A stretch of 64,000 bases of DNA from Hepsetus odoe. Its lineage: Eukaryota > Chordata > Actinopteri > Characiformes > Hepsetidae. A model generated the notes under the pieces. It searched no databases. It was not told the DNA's origin and worked only from the letters and a program-made list of their open reading frames with translations. The translations under genes and the position numbers were made by a program. Positions within the stretch are counted from its first letter, which is position 1. Each line of letters starts with the position of its first letter. Of this stretch, positions 22,011-35,625 are shown piece after piece. Location: NCBI GenBank assembly GCA_017165825.1, contig CM029376.1, positions 17,246,886-17,310,885 on the forward strand, given 5' to 3'.

Positions 22011-22318
22011 TTACTTATTCTACATTCTGTGAAATGCAAAAACAAACATATAATCGAGACTGACTTGACAACATTGTTCAATCAATAATTTATCATGCAC
22101 TGGTTGATTATTCCTGGATACAGACAGAGGTTTTACCAGAACAGGATTCTGTTTACATGACATTTCTTAGTTGTTTGCTGTGCTTCTTTCCTCTGGCAAA
22201 ACAGGGACTCTGTCAGCTTCTACGTGTGTTAAACACAAAACGTCAAGGCTAAGTTTGTTGCTGGGAACATCATTGATTCTACACTATTTATTTTCTACAG
22301 AAAATGAGAAGATGTAAC
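22011..22318. other. Unique sequence, no gene seen
   Basis: Nothing recognised. Confidence 0.4.
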
Positions 22319-22519
22319 CGTCCATCTATTTTCTGTGCCACTTATCCTAACCAGGGTCAAGTCAAAGAAATACCCTGGATAGGTTGCCAGCCTTGACACA
22401 CTGACAAACACACACAGTCACACCTAGGAGCAATTTAGCATCTCCAGTTCACCTAACGTGCACTTCTTTGGACTATGGGAGGAAACGAACTATCCTCTGT
22501 GCCTCAGTGCCACCCCTTA
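22319..22519 (-). repeat. E-family dispersed repeat, copy 3 (internally deleted)
   Basis: Minus-strand copy: (CCAT)-like start, cacttatcctaaccagggtc, accctggataggttgccagc, gcaatttagcatctccagtt, ggactatgggaggaaacg. The head is mostly lost and ends near a tgcctcagtgccacc remnant at about 22500. Confidence 0.65.
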
Positions 22520-25500
22520 TGTAACCAGTGTTTTCCTTACATGTGCATTCCAAATGGTAGCGATAATGTCCATTTTTTTTTTTTTTGTCACGTTATTTCT
22601 TCAAAAAAATTCTTGCTCACCCTCCCACCCACTAGCTCCTCTACTGTGCACAGGCACACTGCACATCAGTCAAACACACAGCTTGTCTTTCATTTCTTGT
22701 AGTTAACATGACTCACTGTAAAACCTAACAACGCAGATTAAAGACGTGCAATCACAAATGTTTTCAATCATTTAAACAAAAAAAAAACAAAGAGTTTGTG
22801 TGCTATAATGTCAGTGGCTTTCAAATATTCACTTCCCAGTTCATATGGACTACTTATACTGACCTTTTCGTGCTTTATTTGCATGCAAATACAAGCTACA
22901 GGGAGCTCTGCACCTCTGCTGTGCCATTTTTTTCTTTTCTTTTATGCCTGAGTTGTAATGGTGTGAAAGAGCTGCGAACTTGACCATTGGTCTTTAGCAG
23001 CATGCAGTGGCAAAAAAATCAGTAATGAATTATTCTGAAACATACAGCTGTAGGAGTAATGCCAGAAATGTAGTGTTTCATTCCAAAAGGACGGTTTCCC
23101 TATTCCACATTCAAACAGATCATAACAGAAACCATTTATCATAATAGATAATAACTCAAGTTTTTCAGCTCACATTTATTTTTGCATCTATTAAGAGTGT
23201 CCAGAAGCGTTATGTTTGCACCCTTGTCTGAGGACAATAAATTCTACTTCAACCAAGACATATGAGTTTTTTTTTTACTTTGTCCACTGGTCAATAAATA
23301 ACCAAATCATTTGCCAGGCATCCACCTCCTGGTTATTTTGACCTCAAACATTTATAGAAGTGGCTGATGCATTCAGCATAGATGAGATGCAGGAGAGAAG
23401 CAGCGACCCACTTAAAAAAAAAAAAAAATCTTTCTGAAGTTGCACTGTCAAACTGTCTCTACATAGCCTGGACTGAACAAAGCCTTGTGTGGATGATACT
23501 GCCCATGCTTTACTTTTGATGTAGCAATCCACATTTGGCTGCGCTCCCAAAAAGAAAGGTGCCGAAAAGAGTTAATGGTGCAATGCCACCGATTAACCAT
23601 TTCAATGAACAACCTTTCAATGAATATTTCTCTCTGCAAATGAGATAAAAAAAAGAAAACTTTTTGATAATTAAAATAACCTCCACCTTGTTACATTTTT
23701 AGAAAGAACCATTGAATTTACACAATTTGTGAAAGTTCTTTCATTTTTCTTCGCACATGGTATTTAAAGACATTTTAGGAAAGTAAAGTTCTTTTAAGCC
23801 ACCTTTCAAAGAATTCTTTGTGACACCTTATTTTTCAAGAATGAGGACTGTAAATGCTAACACGATTCAGTGTGCAGATAGCGCGGTATGATCCGCAATG
23901 CTTTGCAATGGTAATGCTTTCTACAGCTATTCCTGTACCCTTTGCTCTGCAGGCTTCAAGTCCATGTTGCAGGCACGCCAGACACAAAGCTCAGCTTGTG
24001 AGGGAAGGAGGTCAGAGCGCCACTGACACACCGCAACCTATTTAACAGCTTAATTTAACCTCAATGGGGAAAGAGGCTCTTTGTTGAAGAGAAAAGCGAT
24101 TAGGCAGGGAAGCGGCACCTTTGCCTTTTCTTAATGCAAATCTTTCATTCATTCCAATTACCCTTTCCCCTGAGCTCTTCACAGCACATTCATCCTGTCA
24201 GTCTGCCAGCATTATCCTTTCACAAAGTCTGTTTGTATTACCAGCACATTGAATGGTCCCACCATCAAGCTTGTAGGTCTGAGGGTTTATTCGTCAATTT
24301 TTTTGTTGTCTAACTATCCTTTGGTCTCACTTCCTGGAATTTTCATCTATCTAGCAAAAATGATTTCTGCAAAAGAAGTTAACAGTTAAGTAACTAGCAA
24401 ACAAAGCCAACTTGTACAGTGTGTAGATTCAAACGGGACATAACTGCACTGTCCAGCATTATGGAGCTTTCGTTGTGGATTCAAAAGGCAAAAATAATGT
24501 GAAAGTTAGAGGGGTAGGATTAAATATATACACATTAATAAACAGCTAATGAATCTGATAATATAGATAAGACAATGATAATACAGGTAAGAATATACAC
24601 AGAACACGGTACTTCAAAAGACATCAAAAGACTTCACAAACCCTGCTCGTATGTACTTGTCACTATGTATCCATATAAAGTTCAGTAAATGTGCTGCCTT
24701 AAATGAATTTAGTAGAAAAGAGCAGCCTTTATTGCAATAATCTGAGATGTATTAACCCAATGAATGAGCAAAAAGGTCACTTTCATTAAGATGGTCCTTC
24801 AGCAGATCACACATTCTAATGCACAACCAAATGAAGATCTTTGAGTCACAAATGTTTCAATTCTTTACAGGTGTTTGAACACAATTACTTGTGGTCACAT
24901 GATGCCAAATCTTGGTTCAAATACAGATATTTTTGTTCACAAATACAGAGGCAGCAATGTCCCATAATGCCTGTAGAACAGGTTTGGTATTGCATCAAGG
25001 AATATCTCAGAATAAAATGTGTTTTGAAGATCACATCCTTAGAAAGAAGAGTTATATCAGGCCTGAAGTAAAAAGTTCCTATATGAATTCTATCCTTGGC
25101 ATCCACCTGTCTCCCTTGTACCACCTCTTAAAGGCAGAAGCAATTTTCTCCAAGATCCCAAGGTAGAGGAGAAACTTGACCTTTACTCCAACAGAGATTT
25201 CCTTTTAAGTAAACAGGCTCTTGGCCACCAACCTGTCACAGAGACACACAATATCGATAAAATCAGGTTGGGCCTCAGGGAAAACACTGTGCCACATTTT
25301 ACTACCCCAAAGCCTCCGCTCTGATCACTCATTCAAAGTTTGTACTGTATATTTCTCATTCAAATGCATACATTTCTGTGGTAAGAAGCTGTTTGTTTTG
25401 CACAACATTTATTTTCATGCATTAATTAACAATATATTCTTCATTTTACTGTGCTGTTCAAGTGTAAAACTTTATAATTGCGTGTAAATTAACACAGTCA

Positions 25501-28500
25501 TGACACAATCCATTGCATTTCCTTTTAATGTCCATTCCGTATTGCCGTGCTCAAGACTGCTTTTCCAGTAAAAGCAAACTGTACCGAGGATTTGCTATCA
25601 CCAGCAATAACCGATGTCAAAGAGTTAACATGGTTCAAAATAAGAATACATTACCCAGTTCAGTCAGCACTAAATATCTGAATAAATTTGGGTCAGTTTT
25701 TGAAACAAATCTATTGGCTTACTCAACTGGAAAAAATAGTGCAGACCTTGCATAATTGTTAACAAACAACCTGGACATGGCTGCATAGTGGACACTGCAG
25801 AATTAGAGCGTTCCAATCTGGACTTTGCCCCTTTGTCCTGCTTTTACAATGTCAGCATCCTGCAAGACATCATTATATCTTTGTAATGTAAGCAGCATCT
25901 TAAAATGCAATTGCCTCTGCTGGAGGAAATAGTGGGGGGCAAAATGAAGTTCTTAACAGGTCAGAGAACTACATGGGGACTTCATTCACCCTCTAAATTT
26001 ACAGAATCCCTGGACCATAAACAGCAAGAAAGCACAGTAGCACATAACAGTCTGCCCTGTAGGCTGAATAAATGGTTGAAACCATTTTCAATTTAGGACA
26101 AAATTGTACTTCACATGAAAACAAGTGAAGTCACTGTCAAAAATGATCTTAACAAACCAAAATGTTTTTGACTACTCTCAAGGCCAGACACTAAGTCTGG
26201 CTGTAAAGTCACTCAGTATTCCTTTTATTATCTTATGATTGTGTACATCATTCAGTTTTTGTTCTTTTAGTAGCATTTGAAGTAGTGGCAGAACATTTCA
26301 ATTAGGCTACATATTAAAATTGCATTTCTTACATATATTTTGTCAGTTGTGTTTCTTTTCATTCTCTAAAGACAGCGAAAAATATCTGTATCTGTTATCT
26401 GCACATTACAAACTCATATTAGAGTAATTCTAAAAGCATTTACATGATTGTAGAGGATTCAGAGCTTCTAGCTCTGGATAACCAGAATCTAAATCCTGGA
26501 ATCCATCCTGAGTCCCAGAAAAGCAATAAGTTGCCTGCATGAGGATATCCTGAGATTTTGACTGTTCATGTGCTTATGTGTGTATTTATTTATTTTTCTT
26601 TGCAATGTATTTTATTCCATTTAATTTCTCTGTGTATAGAAAGACTTATTCTGTTCTTTATTCTGGTTTATGATACACGCATCTTCTATTCTGTCTGCCT
26701 TAGATTTGTGGATGTGTGTGTTTTTAGTTTTCTGGGTTTGACCTTGCATGTTATTTTATTGCTTCTTTTGTTTTGTGGATTAAAGACAACCTTCTCTGCG
26801 TTTGGGTTTCGACTCTGATCATTACAGAATACGAAGCCCATGATAATCCTATGATCTAGTAGTGTTCAGGAAGACCTTCGATGGCAAGAGCTGAATTGGA
26901 AAAAATGTAAAAATAGGTGTTCCATTGCACTGAGAAAGTCTTTCATTTCATTAAATTGTCTAAAACTCAGGTAATCTTAATATAGGCAATCTATGTTTAT
27001 TCTGTGACTCAGAATGGATTACAGAATCGAGATGCTGGTTGTCTAGAGCTGGAAGATACAGATGCTGCTCTCCCTCACAATCATGTGGAGGATCTTTAAA
27101 CTTTCAAGAAGGTTTTTAACATTTACACATTTTATTCTTTTAAGAACCCCATTTCTTAAAGGAACCAGAACTCTGGCAAAGATACTTTGTTGGCACTTGG
27201 TTTAGTTTAGCTATCCTGGTTACTGAAACAGTAAATTATATAAAACGTCACTGTCATCTATTTATTTAGCAGTAATAAAAAGGATGAGAGGAAGGAATCA
27301 TGCTTACAGGAAGAAGTTTAATTTGACTTCTGAGCTTAAAGAAAGGGCAAGATTGATCAGCATTTACAAGATTTCAAATAATTCAGCAGAGAATAATAAC
27401 TTGACTCATCTTACCCACCGGCCAAAAGAAATCTGTTGGAGCCTGTAGCTTATGATATTCATGAAATATTTTACATGAAATATGATGACATATGACCTCC
27501 AGAAATACCAATAATACATCAAATCAGCATTGCAAACTATTCATTTTAGTCTGCTGAAAAATTAATGCATCTAATTGTGCTGAGAATTACTTTCATTTGT
27601 ACCAGGTAAATCTTTAATTCCTCCACCTAGATGGGAATGTTCCATAGAAATGTCACAGAGTGGATCACATCTAACATCGCCAGAGTTACAGTGCAGAGTA
27701 TAGTGAAGAGAATTATTTAACTGCACATTTTTGTTCAGTTTATAACTTAGATAAACTAGGGTTTATCTAGTAAAGCTAGTTTAAACCTGGAAAAACAAAT
27801 GAATCAAGTGATGATTCGATTTCCTGAGGTACATGAATCTACACCAGACAGGATATACCATTTTAGTGTCAGAAATTTCACCATAACAATTTAATTTACA
27901 AAAATATTTGTGTACTCTGCGTTGTCCTGACAAAAAAAATCATTGCTAGAGAGTCCACCCTTCTTGCATCAGCACTGTTCAATAAATGCTGATTTCTGAA
28001 GCCCCAGTCTGAGCTGAAATACCTCTGTAATGGCCATTATAAACACATCGTTAAGACATTTCAATCATACTTTAAATAAGTTTTGCAAGTAAATGTGCAA
28101 CAAGTAAAACTTGGAGACTTGTGGGCGATTAAAGTATTTCTAAAAGAGCTGACATGAAGTCGAACTTTTAGTTGTTTGTAGAATTCTACCCGTTCTGCAT
28201 TTGGGCCAGGGCTTGGCATCTCTAGCCAGACATAAGCCTAATTACCTCATGAAATAATTTCATGTCACCGATGATGTCAGCTTTTCCCACCAGGATGGCA
28301 AAACAGCAAGAGCCCTCTGCTGTGAAATTTATCTCAGTCACGTTCAATAAACATGGCGGCCATCACTGCTTTTGGCAGAGGTGCAAGGCACAGTACTGGA
28401 GCTGGCCAAAGGCATCATTCTTTGGCTCTTCACTAGGAGAGAGACAAACAACTCTAAATGAGAGCTGTTGTCATCATCATCATCATTATCATCCTCATCA

Positions 28501-28690
28501 TCACTTGCCTGTAAGAATATTTATTAAAAATGACAATAGCACGATTTAACAGAAACCTGAGCCCTGGGCCCAACCTGAAGCAGTGGAATTAACCTATTTA
28601 TGCTGCACCCATAAATAGTTTGGAAATTCACATGCATCCTGCATTCTTGGGTTAGATTAAGTAGTTCAGGTAAATCATGCATAAATTAAT
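22520..28690. other. Longest transposon-free stretch; no gene seen
   Basis: About 6.2 kb with no recognisable transposon, only short simple repeats (T run 22573-22586, A run 23414-23428, CAT trinucleotides near 28470-28502). Frames in it are short and unrecognised. Blocks near 23860-24260 and 28180-28270 have the balanced composition typical of conserved non-coding DNA. I see no exon I can support. Confidence 0.4.
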
Positions 28691-28712
28691 GGAGGGATGG
28701 ATGGATGGATGG
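28691..28712. repeat. (GGAT)n repeat
   Basis: Five units of GGAT. E-family copies end in the same repeat, so this may be an orphan E terminus or an independent microsatellite beside the Tc1 element. Confidence 0.85.
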
Positions 28713-28729
28713 AATATTTCTGACATTAA

Positions 28730-29805
28730 AAAAAAATCAGTGACGATTATTGCCACCATTCTTTTTAATAACAGTCTTAATCCTTCCATTCATGGAGTCG
28801 GTCAGTTTCCTGATCTGTTGATCAACTTTTTATGCAGCAGCAACCGCAGCCTCCCAGACTCTGTTCAGAGAAGTGGACTGTTTTCCTTCCCTGTAAATCT
28901 CCTGTTTAAGAAGGTCCACAGGTTCTCAATAGGGTTTAGGTCAGGTGAGGAAGGGGGCCATGCCGTTATTCTTTCATCTTTAAGGCCTTTACTGGCCACA
29001 CACTGGAGAAGTTCCATGCATGTGATGGAGCAACGTCCTGCATAAAGATCATGAGCTTCTTGAAAGATGCAGACTTTTTCCTGAACCACTGGTTGAAGGA
29101 AGTAAAAAACTGGCAGTAGGTTTGGGAGCTGACTCTGAGTCCATCTTCAACCTGGCTCATCTTTAATAATACCAGCCCATACCAGTACTACACCTCCACC
29201 TTGTTGGTCTCTGAGTGGAAGTGGAGCTCTGTACTCATTACTGATCCAGCCACGGGCTCATCCATCTGGTCCGTCAAGAGTCACTCACATCTCTTAGTCC
29301 TGAAATATTGCTTGGCCGAGTGTTGATGGTTCAACTTATGTGTCTTGCTCAGAACACCTTGTACTTCTGGACACTCCAGGTAGGTTGCAGTTCTGGAACA
29401 TGACAGCACTGGAGGATCATGGGTTCCTAGCTTTAAGTTTAATTTCTCTCAAATCTTTGGCAGTTAATCTGTGTCTTTTTTTCTCAACACGTTCCTTGTG
29501 ACCCTGTTGACGATTAGCAATAAACCGTTTGATGGTTCTGTGATCAAGCCCCAATATCTTTCAAGAGAGCTGCATTTCTCTGAAAGACTTTTAATGATTT
29601 TTCTCTTTTTTGGCCCATTTTCTGCTTAATAATTATGCACACCTTGATGTAGGGTGTTGGTCTCCTTAGGCCACACCCTCCATCATTACACAAATACACC
29701 TCACCTGATATGCTTAAATCCAATCACCATTCAAGTTTACAGCTTGAAGTTGGAACATATGCATAAAAAATATGATAATACTCACTTGCCTTATAATTGT
29801 GCATA
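28730..29805 (-). mobile_element. Degenerate Tc1-like transposon (T1)
   Basis: Minus-strand Tc1/mariner-superfamily copy of about 1.1 kb. The right edge (minus-strand 5' end) carries the family's non-coding end (ccacaccctccatcattaca, acctcacctgatatgcttaa, cactcacttgccttataatt). The left end is truncated, as no matching inverted terminal repeat is seen before 28730. The transposase reading frame is split by frameshifts (see 28865-29600). It cannot move by itself. Confidence 0.88.
28865..29600 (-). pseudogene. Tc1-like transposase pseudogene (in T1)
   Basis: Transposase of the DD34E class would cut and paste the element at TA sites. On the minus strand, 28915-28965 encodes WPPSSPDLNPIENLW, the block that ends at the third catalytic residue (Glu, kept). 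About 29020-29043 encodes QDVAPSH, holding the second catalytic Asp in a different frame from the first block, so at least one frameshift separates them. Upstream the frame is broken repeatedly and I cannot place the DNA-binding helix-turn-helix with confidence. An intact family member would be about 340 residues. Here no frame exceeds 75. Confidence 0.88.
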
Positions 29806-29818
29806 TAGTTTAGATGTT

Positions 29819-29842
29819 ACACACACACACACACACACACAC
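29819..29842. repeat. (AC)n microsatellite
   Basis: Twelve AC units directly before SINE B copy 5, continued by an atatacatata stretch. Confidence 0.93.
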
Positions 29843-29861
29843 ATATGCATATATACATATA

Positions 29862-30078
29862 GGCAGTGGTGGCCTAATGGTTAGGGAGTTGGCCACAGGA
29901 TTGGAAGATTGTGGGTTCAAACCCCTTACCAGTAGGTTGAGCAAGGCACTGTCCCTGTCACTGCTCCCAAGGTGCTTTCATAGCTGCATGGTGTTTGCAT
30001 GGGTTAAATACAGAGATCCAATTTTGTTGTGGTTCACTGTGTGCTGTGCTGTGACCTCGCAATGACAAGAATAGTCAC

Positions 30079-30082
<4 letters not shown>
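29862..30082 (+). mobile_element. SINE family B, copy 5
   Basis: ggcagtggtggcctaatggt head, gggttcaaaccccttaccag box B, gagcaaggcactgtccctg, a shortened centre, and tail ctgtgctgtgacctcgcaat ending tagtcactttca. It lies between an AC/AT-rich stretch and a pure TA repeat, so it probably inserted into a TA-rich microsatellite. Confidence 0.9.

Positions 30083-30125
<43 letters not shown>
30083..30125. repeat. (TA)n microsatellite
   Basis: About 21 TA units immediately after the SINE B tail. Confidence 0.95.
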
Positions 30126-30131
<6 letters not shown>

Positions 30132-30874
30132 AAATACTTTTCATCTGTTGCCAATGTGCACCACGCTCTGATTCAAATATTCAGACAGCTGAAAAGCATG
30201 CCATTGCATTTGTTTGTGTTTGATTTTGTCAATTACCCATGCCATTGATTGGGTTCATTCAGAAAAGCCACTGCACAGATGCATCATCTTCTAAAAATTG
30301 TAGAAAACTTCACCATGAATGAATACATTTAAAAACCATTAGAGCCTAATATTGTAAACTTTCAATCAATATAGTATTTGTGTTTGTTTTGTAAATGACT
30401 TATAAGCAGACTTCTATATTTTTTTAAATATATGCTTCCATTATGATCAGTTGAAACATATAAACACATTATAACTTTATTTCACATTTATAACTTTATT
30501 TTCTCTATTCGTATTTCAGAACACGCAGCTCGGTTGGTTTGTCATGTTCATAAGCTGATTAACAAAGAATCTTGATTAGCTCATTTCCCTCCATTTCTGA
30601 AGAAACCACTAGTAAAATTTTCATCCAGCAGTCATGGACATTTTGAAGGCTTCCTCCAGCTCAATTAGTCTCAGTGCTGAACCAAGGAGTCATCTCCTTA
30701 GCTCTGACAAAGGATGTTTTGATGCCAAACCGAAACTAGGCAGGTTGTTAATGACAACAACAAAATTGTCAAAAAGAATACCATTTTCTTATGAACTGTA
30801 CTGACAAATACCTAAAACTGATTTATCCCAACAATGTAACCTTTCATACACACAAAAATTATATACTAAAATTT
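30126..30874. other. AT-rich unique sequence, no gene seen
   Basis: No gene or repeat recognised. Confidence 0.4.
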
Positions 30875-31125
30875 GAAAGTGACTATTCTTGTCATTGTGA
30901 GTACACAGCACAGCACACAATAAATCATAACGAAATAAAGCCTCTGTATTTAACTTACACGCAAGCACACCCAGCAGGGGGCAGCTATTAAAAGCACATG
31001 GGGAGCAGTGACAGGGACAGTACCTTGCTCAACGTTACTTCAGGGTCACCTACTGGTCTGGGATTCAAACCCACAATCTTCTGATCCTGGGGCCAACTCC
31101 CTAACAACTAGACCACCGCTGCCCC
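30875..31125 (-). mobile_element. SINE family B, copy 6
   Basis: Reverse-orientation copy: tail gaaagtgactattcttgtca then acagcacagcacacaata, central cagcagggggcagctatt, gacagggacagtaccttgct, box B complement gggattcaaacccacaatct, and head complement ctagaccaccgctgcccc. The middle (region of 30925-30955) is diverged. Confidence 0.88.
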
Positions 31126-33978
31126 ATTTCTACAGTTAATATATTTAAATATATTTTCAAATTCTAATATATTTTCTGCAGTTATATATTTAAAGTATTT
31201 CCTAATAAGCTGTGAGTAACATTTTTTCCTTAGATGGAAAGAGATTTTTTTGTCAGTATTGTACAGAGCTTGTCCAGCCATCAGAAGTTCAGTGTGAATT
31301 TCTGGATGATGCATCTAAGTTCATAATACATTCTGCAGATTTTAATATTACCCTTAATTCACTCCCGAGACTGGGCTCTGCAGTGCAAAAAAGAAAGGTA
31401 AATTAAAGGAAGGCTGATTAAAAATACATTACATCAGGGCCTATGACTTGCATGCCAAGATTTGAGCATGAATATTAAACTTTTTAGTGAAACCTTAAAT
31501 AGATGGCACCTAAATAATAGGTTAAATATGCATCAAGCTCAGCCATTTCAAGGAAAGAGCCAGTTTAGTATGCATGCTTCTGCATGTTAGAGCTGAGGAA
31601 AGCTGTACTGTTTCAGTCGGAGCAGGCAGCAGTTGGTGAATGAGGACAGCTCTCTTTTCAAAGAATATCCACAGAAGCCATTTAAATGTAAAAATAATTT
31701 TAAAAAACCTCATTTTATAATTCAGCTAATCACACCTAATTGTGAGAATGAGTGGGGTACCTAGTGGTTTTGAAATTATATCCAACAAATATCAATAAAT
31801 GCAATTATTCAATTATCAATTCTCCAGAGAGACCTGCTGGAGGGATTATCTCTCTTCAAGCTCATGCAAGTAAGCTTAAGAGTTGCAGCAAGTCAGTCTA
31901 CTACTGCTTGGAACGTACAGGTGGGTCTTTTTCTGCCTTTCACACTTTGAGTGCTGGACTAAACTACAGCGGCCCTCACAATCCAAGTTAGGATAAGTGA
32001 ATCCTAAAAATCAATAAATGCTACAGAAAATTCCATTTTGTTGAAGATAAGTGGGTACGTGTTTCTTAGATCTGCATATATTGTTACTGTTAAAACAAAA
32101 CCTTGAATCTCCAAAAAAGTAGCTATACATTGGTAAAAGAGACATTCTGTAACAGTTAGCTGGGTTTGACTGCACATAAATACAGAGCTGTGAGTCTGCA
32201 GCTGAGCTTTATTGAACCTGAACATAAACGTGTACTCGCACAAAGACTGAACTTAAAGCGTTACCTACACCCAGTCACTCAACATGGACACCAGAATGGC
32301 CGACGCTCTGCTCTGACTCATTGGGATCTTTGAGCCAATGAGGCCCATCTGACATCCTGACAATGCACCAGGCACGCCCAGTCAGGGCAAACTGTAACAC
32401 ATTCAGGACTTTTAATATTGAGTACATTTAATCAGATGCTATTTTGTGTCATGTTTGTTTTTTTGGGAATGTTTTTGTTGGTCATTTCATTGTGAAATGT
32501 CAGCACAATGCTGAAAGCGCAAGTACTTTTAAACTATGCTAAATTTACAACAACAAAAAAAGAAGTTGTACATGAAAAATGAAGTTGTAAGCTTTTTTTT
32601 TCTGACAGTGACAATTCATAAAATTAACTGTTCAGAAAAAATGACTTAAAGAACAACAACTGGTTCCCCTATTGTGTTGCTACTTCAATCACATTAATTA
32701 AATTACCAACAGAGCATGCTCAGTAAAATAAATCAGCAGCATTTCATGGATGGGGAGTCAGAAGACAGCTGGGCTAATTGCCCTCAAAGGCATGAACTCT
32801 AAATGCCATGAATACAAATGTAACCTGAGAGGATGTCACGCTAATCCAGGTTGTTTGTTGGGAATGTATAATCTTACTTTGGCCACATGCTACATTGTCA
32901 CTGAACTGTCCTAGTAGGTCAGTCGAGGGGTAAATGGTCATTTGGAATGAAAATCAAATCACTCCCCTTCCATTCATTACAATTTGCTGCAAACCGCACC
33001 GTCATGTATACACACAGCACCACTCAAGAAATGCCTCGGAGATGGAATAAAAATCAAATAATCAGATTCAAAGCCTATTGCTAACCAAGCTGAATGCACT
33101 CAAAATTTAAGATGCTGCCTGAACCTGAACTGGAGCACTTGTCGCATAAAATACGCACAGCTGTCAAAGTGATTTCTCATGATAGATGAGAACCGAGGTT
33201 CAACTAACCATGATAGGAAATTAGCCTTCCAAAGTGAAATAGATTAAAGAACTACATACTGTTTTTTTTCTTCAGAAAGAAAAGGAAAAGTACAGTTTGA
33301 TGTGTCCTTTCATCTTGCCTTTACTTAAAAGGAGTGATGTGGCATTCAAGAATGTTCAGAAAGTCACGCTCCCACAGGATAACTATCCCATGGCGCTCAG
33401 CAACACATGGCTTCCTGTTGGGCAATAAGAAATAATCCAGAGGCCCAGAGCAGGGAGCACATGACCCAAATGTAATCTGCAGGTGAGGCTGATCTAAGTG
33501 GCCTCTTTATGGGGAGCGAGGGCCCTTTTTCTCCTGATTTAGTGGCCTCTCCATTAGCTGTCACACCAACGGGGTGTCCCTGAGCCTGATTGCACATCAG
33601 ATGTGTGAAAAACAGCAGAGAGGAGGTGAAAAAATGGCCAGCACTATGCTACCATACTAATAGTAAAGGCCCCCTTAGTGCTAAAGGACTGTGGCATAAG
33701 GACACCTAGTCTATTTCCAACCCGACATTTTCGCTGTACCATGGCTAAGTACTATAGAGCCAGGGGGATTACAGAAGAATAAAAAGGGGATTTATATAAG
33801 CATTTTATTTGCAGAATTTGGCCTGTTTTATTCCTTACCACTGCAGTTCAGCGGTTCAGTCTCTATAATCAAATTCACAGTCAGAAGAGTCCTGTGCAAA
33901 AAGTGTGAAGAGCTAGATCGGGCACAGGCAGAGATACATACATATAATGCTAACACACATGCACACAGGAGTCTCTAT
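31126..33978. other. Unique sequence, no gene seen
   Basis: AT-rich up to about 32250. A possible E-family tail trace (ccaagttaggataagtgaat) lies at about 31982-32001. The block 33390-33620 has conserved-looking composition with no credible reading frame. Confidence 0.4.

Positions 33979-34007
<29 letters not shown>
33979..34007. repeat. (CA)n microsatellite
   Basis: About 14 CA units, followed by CA- and TC-rich sequence to about 34055. Confidence 0.93.
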
Positions 34008-34009
<2 letters not shown>

Positions 34010-35449
34010 CGCCCACCCCACACACACTCTGTCTCTCTCTCCGTCTCTCTCTGCCCAGACACACAGCGAGTCAATGTCAGTTTTAATGAACTTCAGGTCA
34101 TACCAAATCAACTGAGTCTCAATTCATAAACCTTTATGATTAGGCGAAATAGATTATCCACAGCAGATGAGCCAGGCTGTTTTTTCTGCTTTTGTAATTT
34201 CCATGCAATGAACCTCACCACAAGCATATCACACCACAATCACATCTTGCCACATCTCACATCTTTAAACAGTAGGGTCTACAAAATTGCAATCTTTAAA
34301 TGATAGCATGAACACTGCAGAAGGCCTCCGAGGGAGACTGAGAGAAATGGAAGAGAGATAGAGGGAGCATCTTGTAGTCATGACCATAAAAAGCTAAGCT
34401 TAAATGCCATTAAGTTTATTTTCAGTCATTTACAATATCCATGTTTAAACACAATCCTTCATGGTGGGCATTATGACTGGGGCGGTTTAACATGAGTGCA
34501 GTGAAAGCAAAAGCAAAGATCACAGCATGTTGGTTCTCTGCTCCTTTCTTATGTTGGTTCAGTTTTTCTCTGTCGTTAGAGAAGCAAGTTGGGAAACAGA
34601 GAGAAAGGTGAAGCAAATAAGTAAAGGAGAAAATCAGTTTCTTTCACAGAAATGCGAGCAATAAATCAGCAAAATGAATTCTCTCTTGAGATTAACAAAC
34701 ATGATATTTCAGTGAGTAGTGAAGGCCAGCCAGTCCTGTAAAAGTTCATCAGGCTCTTAGACCATAAACGTAGCCATACACTCAATCACACCCCTATGCC
34801 CTGCAAAAGAGGTTACCAGCACCAATATAAAGCCACCACCCAAGCCTTATTAAAGCTGTGTCCTAGGATAGGTTGTCGCTCTGGATGTGGATGAATTTTT
34901 CATACTTTTTAATTTAGTTAAAGCTGTATTCTTTTAAAGAAAATGTACTAGTTTAGTCATAAGATGCTTACATTTTTCAAGTTATTTAGATTCTCATTTT
35001 AACATCTAAAGCTAAAAAAAACAAAAATAGTTTTTTTTCAATCAGCTTTGTTTAAGCTAGACTTTGAAGACAAAATAAAGAAAAATAAAGGAGCATTTTC
35101 ATCACTTTTATATACAAGATTATAGATAAAAAACTAAAAAAAAATCCTCAAAGAATTATCAAGGTCAGGAACAAGAAGTACAAACAATGAAATGAGCAAT
35201 GACAACGAAAAAGCAATGTGAATATAAGCTGCACTCCGAACATTGCATTGTGCATTCTGCATTCAAGCCTCATCAAGGGAGTCTTATCCACTCAACAGTC
35301 AAGGGTAGACCATCAGCTGGACGAGTCACGGGCAGAACTAGTTCACTCATATACATAACATTCATTTTAATAGAACCAGTAAGGCACAGGAAATTCTTTT
35401 ACCATCCCCATGTTTAGATGTTGTGATAGTCGCTCCCATAAAAAGGTCC
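34008..35449. other. Unique sequence, no gene seen
   Basis: No gene recognised. The stretch 34890-35150 is very AT-rich with A runs. Confidence 0.4.
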
Positions 35450-35625
35450 CGCTCACTTTCTTAACTGCTTATCCTGATGGTTTGGGTGGTGCTGGAGCTC
35501 ACACAGGGTGTAAAAGGGAGCTCCAATCCAGCTGATGTGGATGCCTGTGGATGGTGGGAGGATCCCGAAGCAGACTAAAGGAGAACTTGCAAACTCTACA
35601 CAGAAGGGACTCAGACTGCTTCATA
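35450..35625 (-). repeat. E-family dispersed repeat, copy 4 (decayed)
   Basis: Minus-strand remnant recognised from aactgcttatcctgatgg, tggagctcacacagggtg, gatggtgggaggatcccg, gagaacttgcaaactctaca and cagaagggactcag, in the E order. Strongly diverged. Confidence 0.45.
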
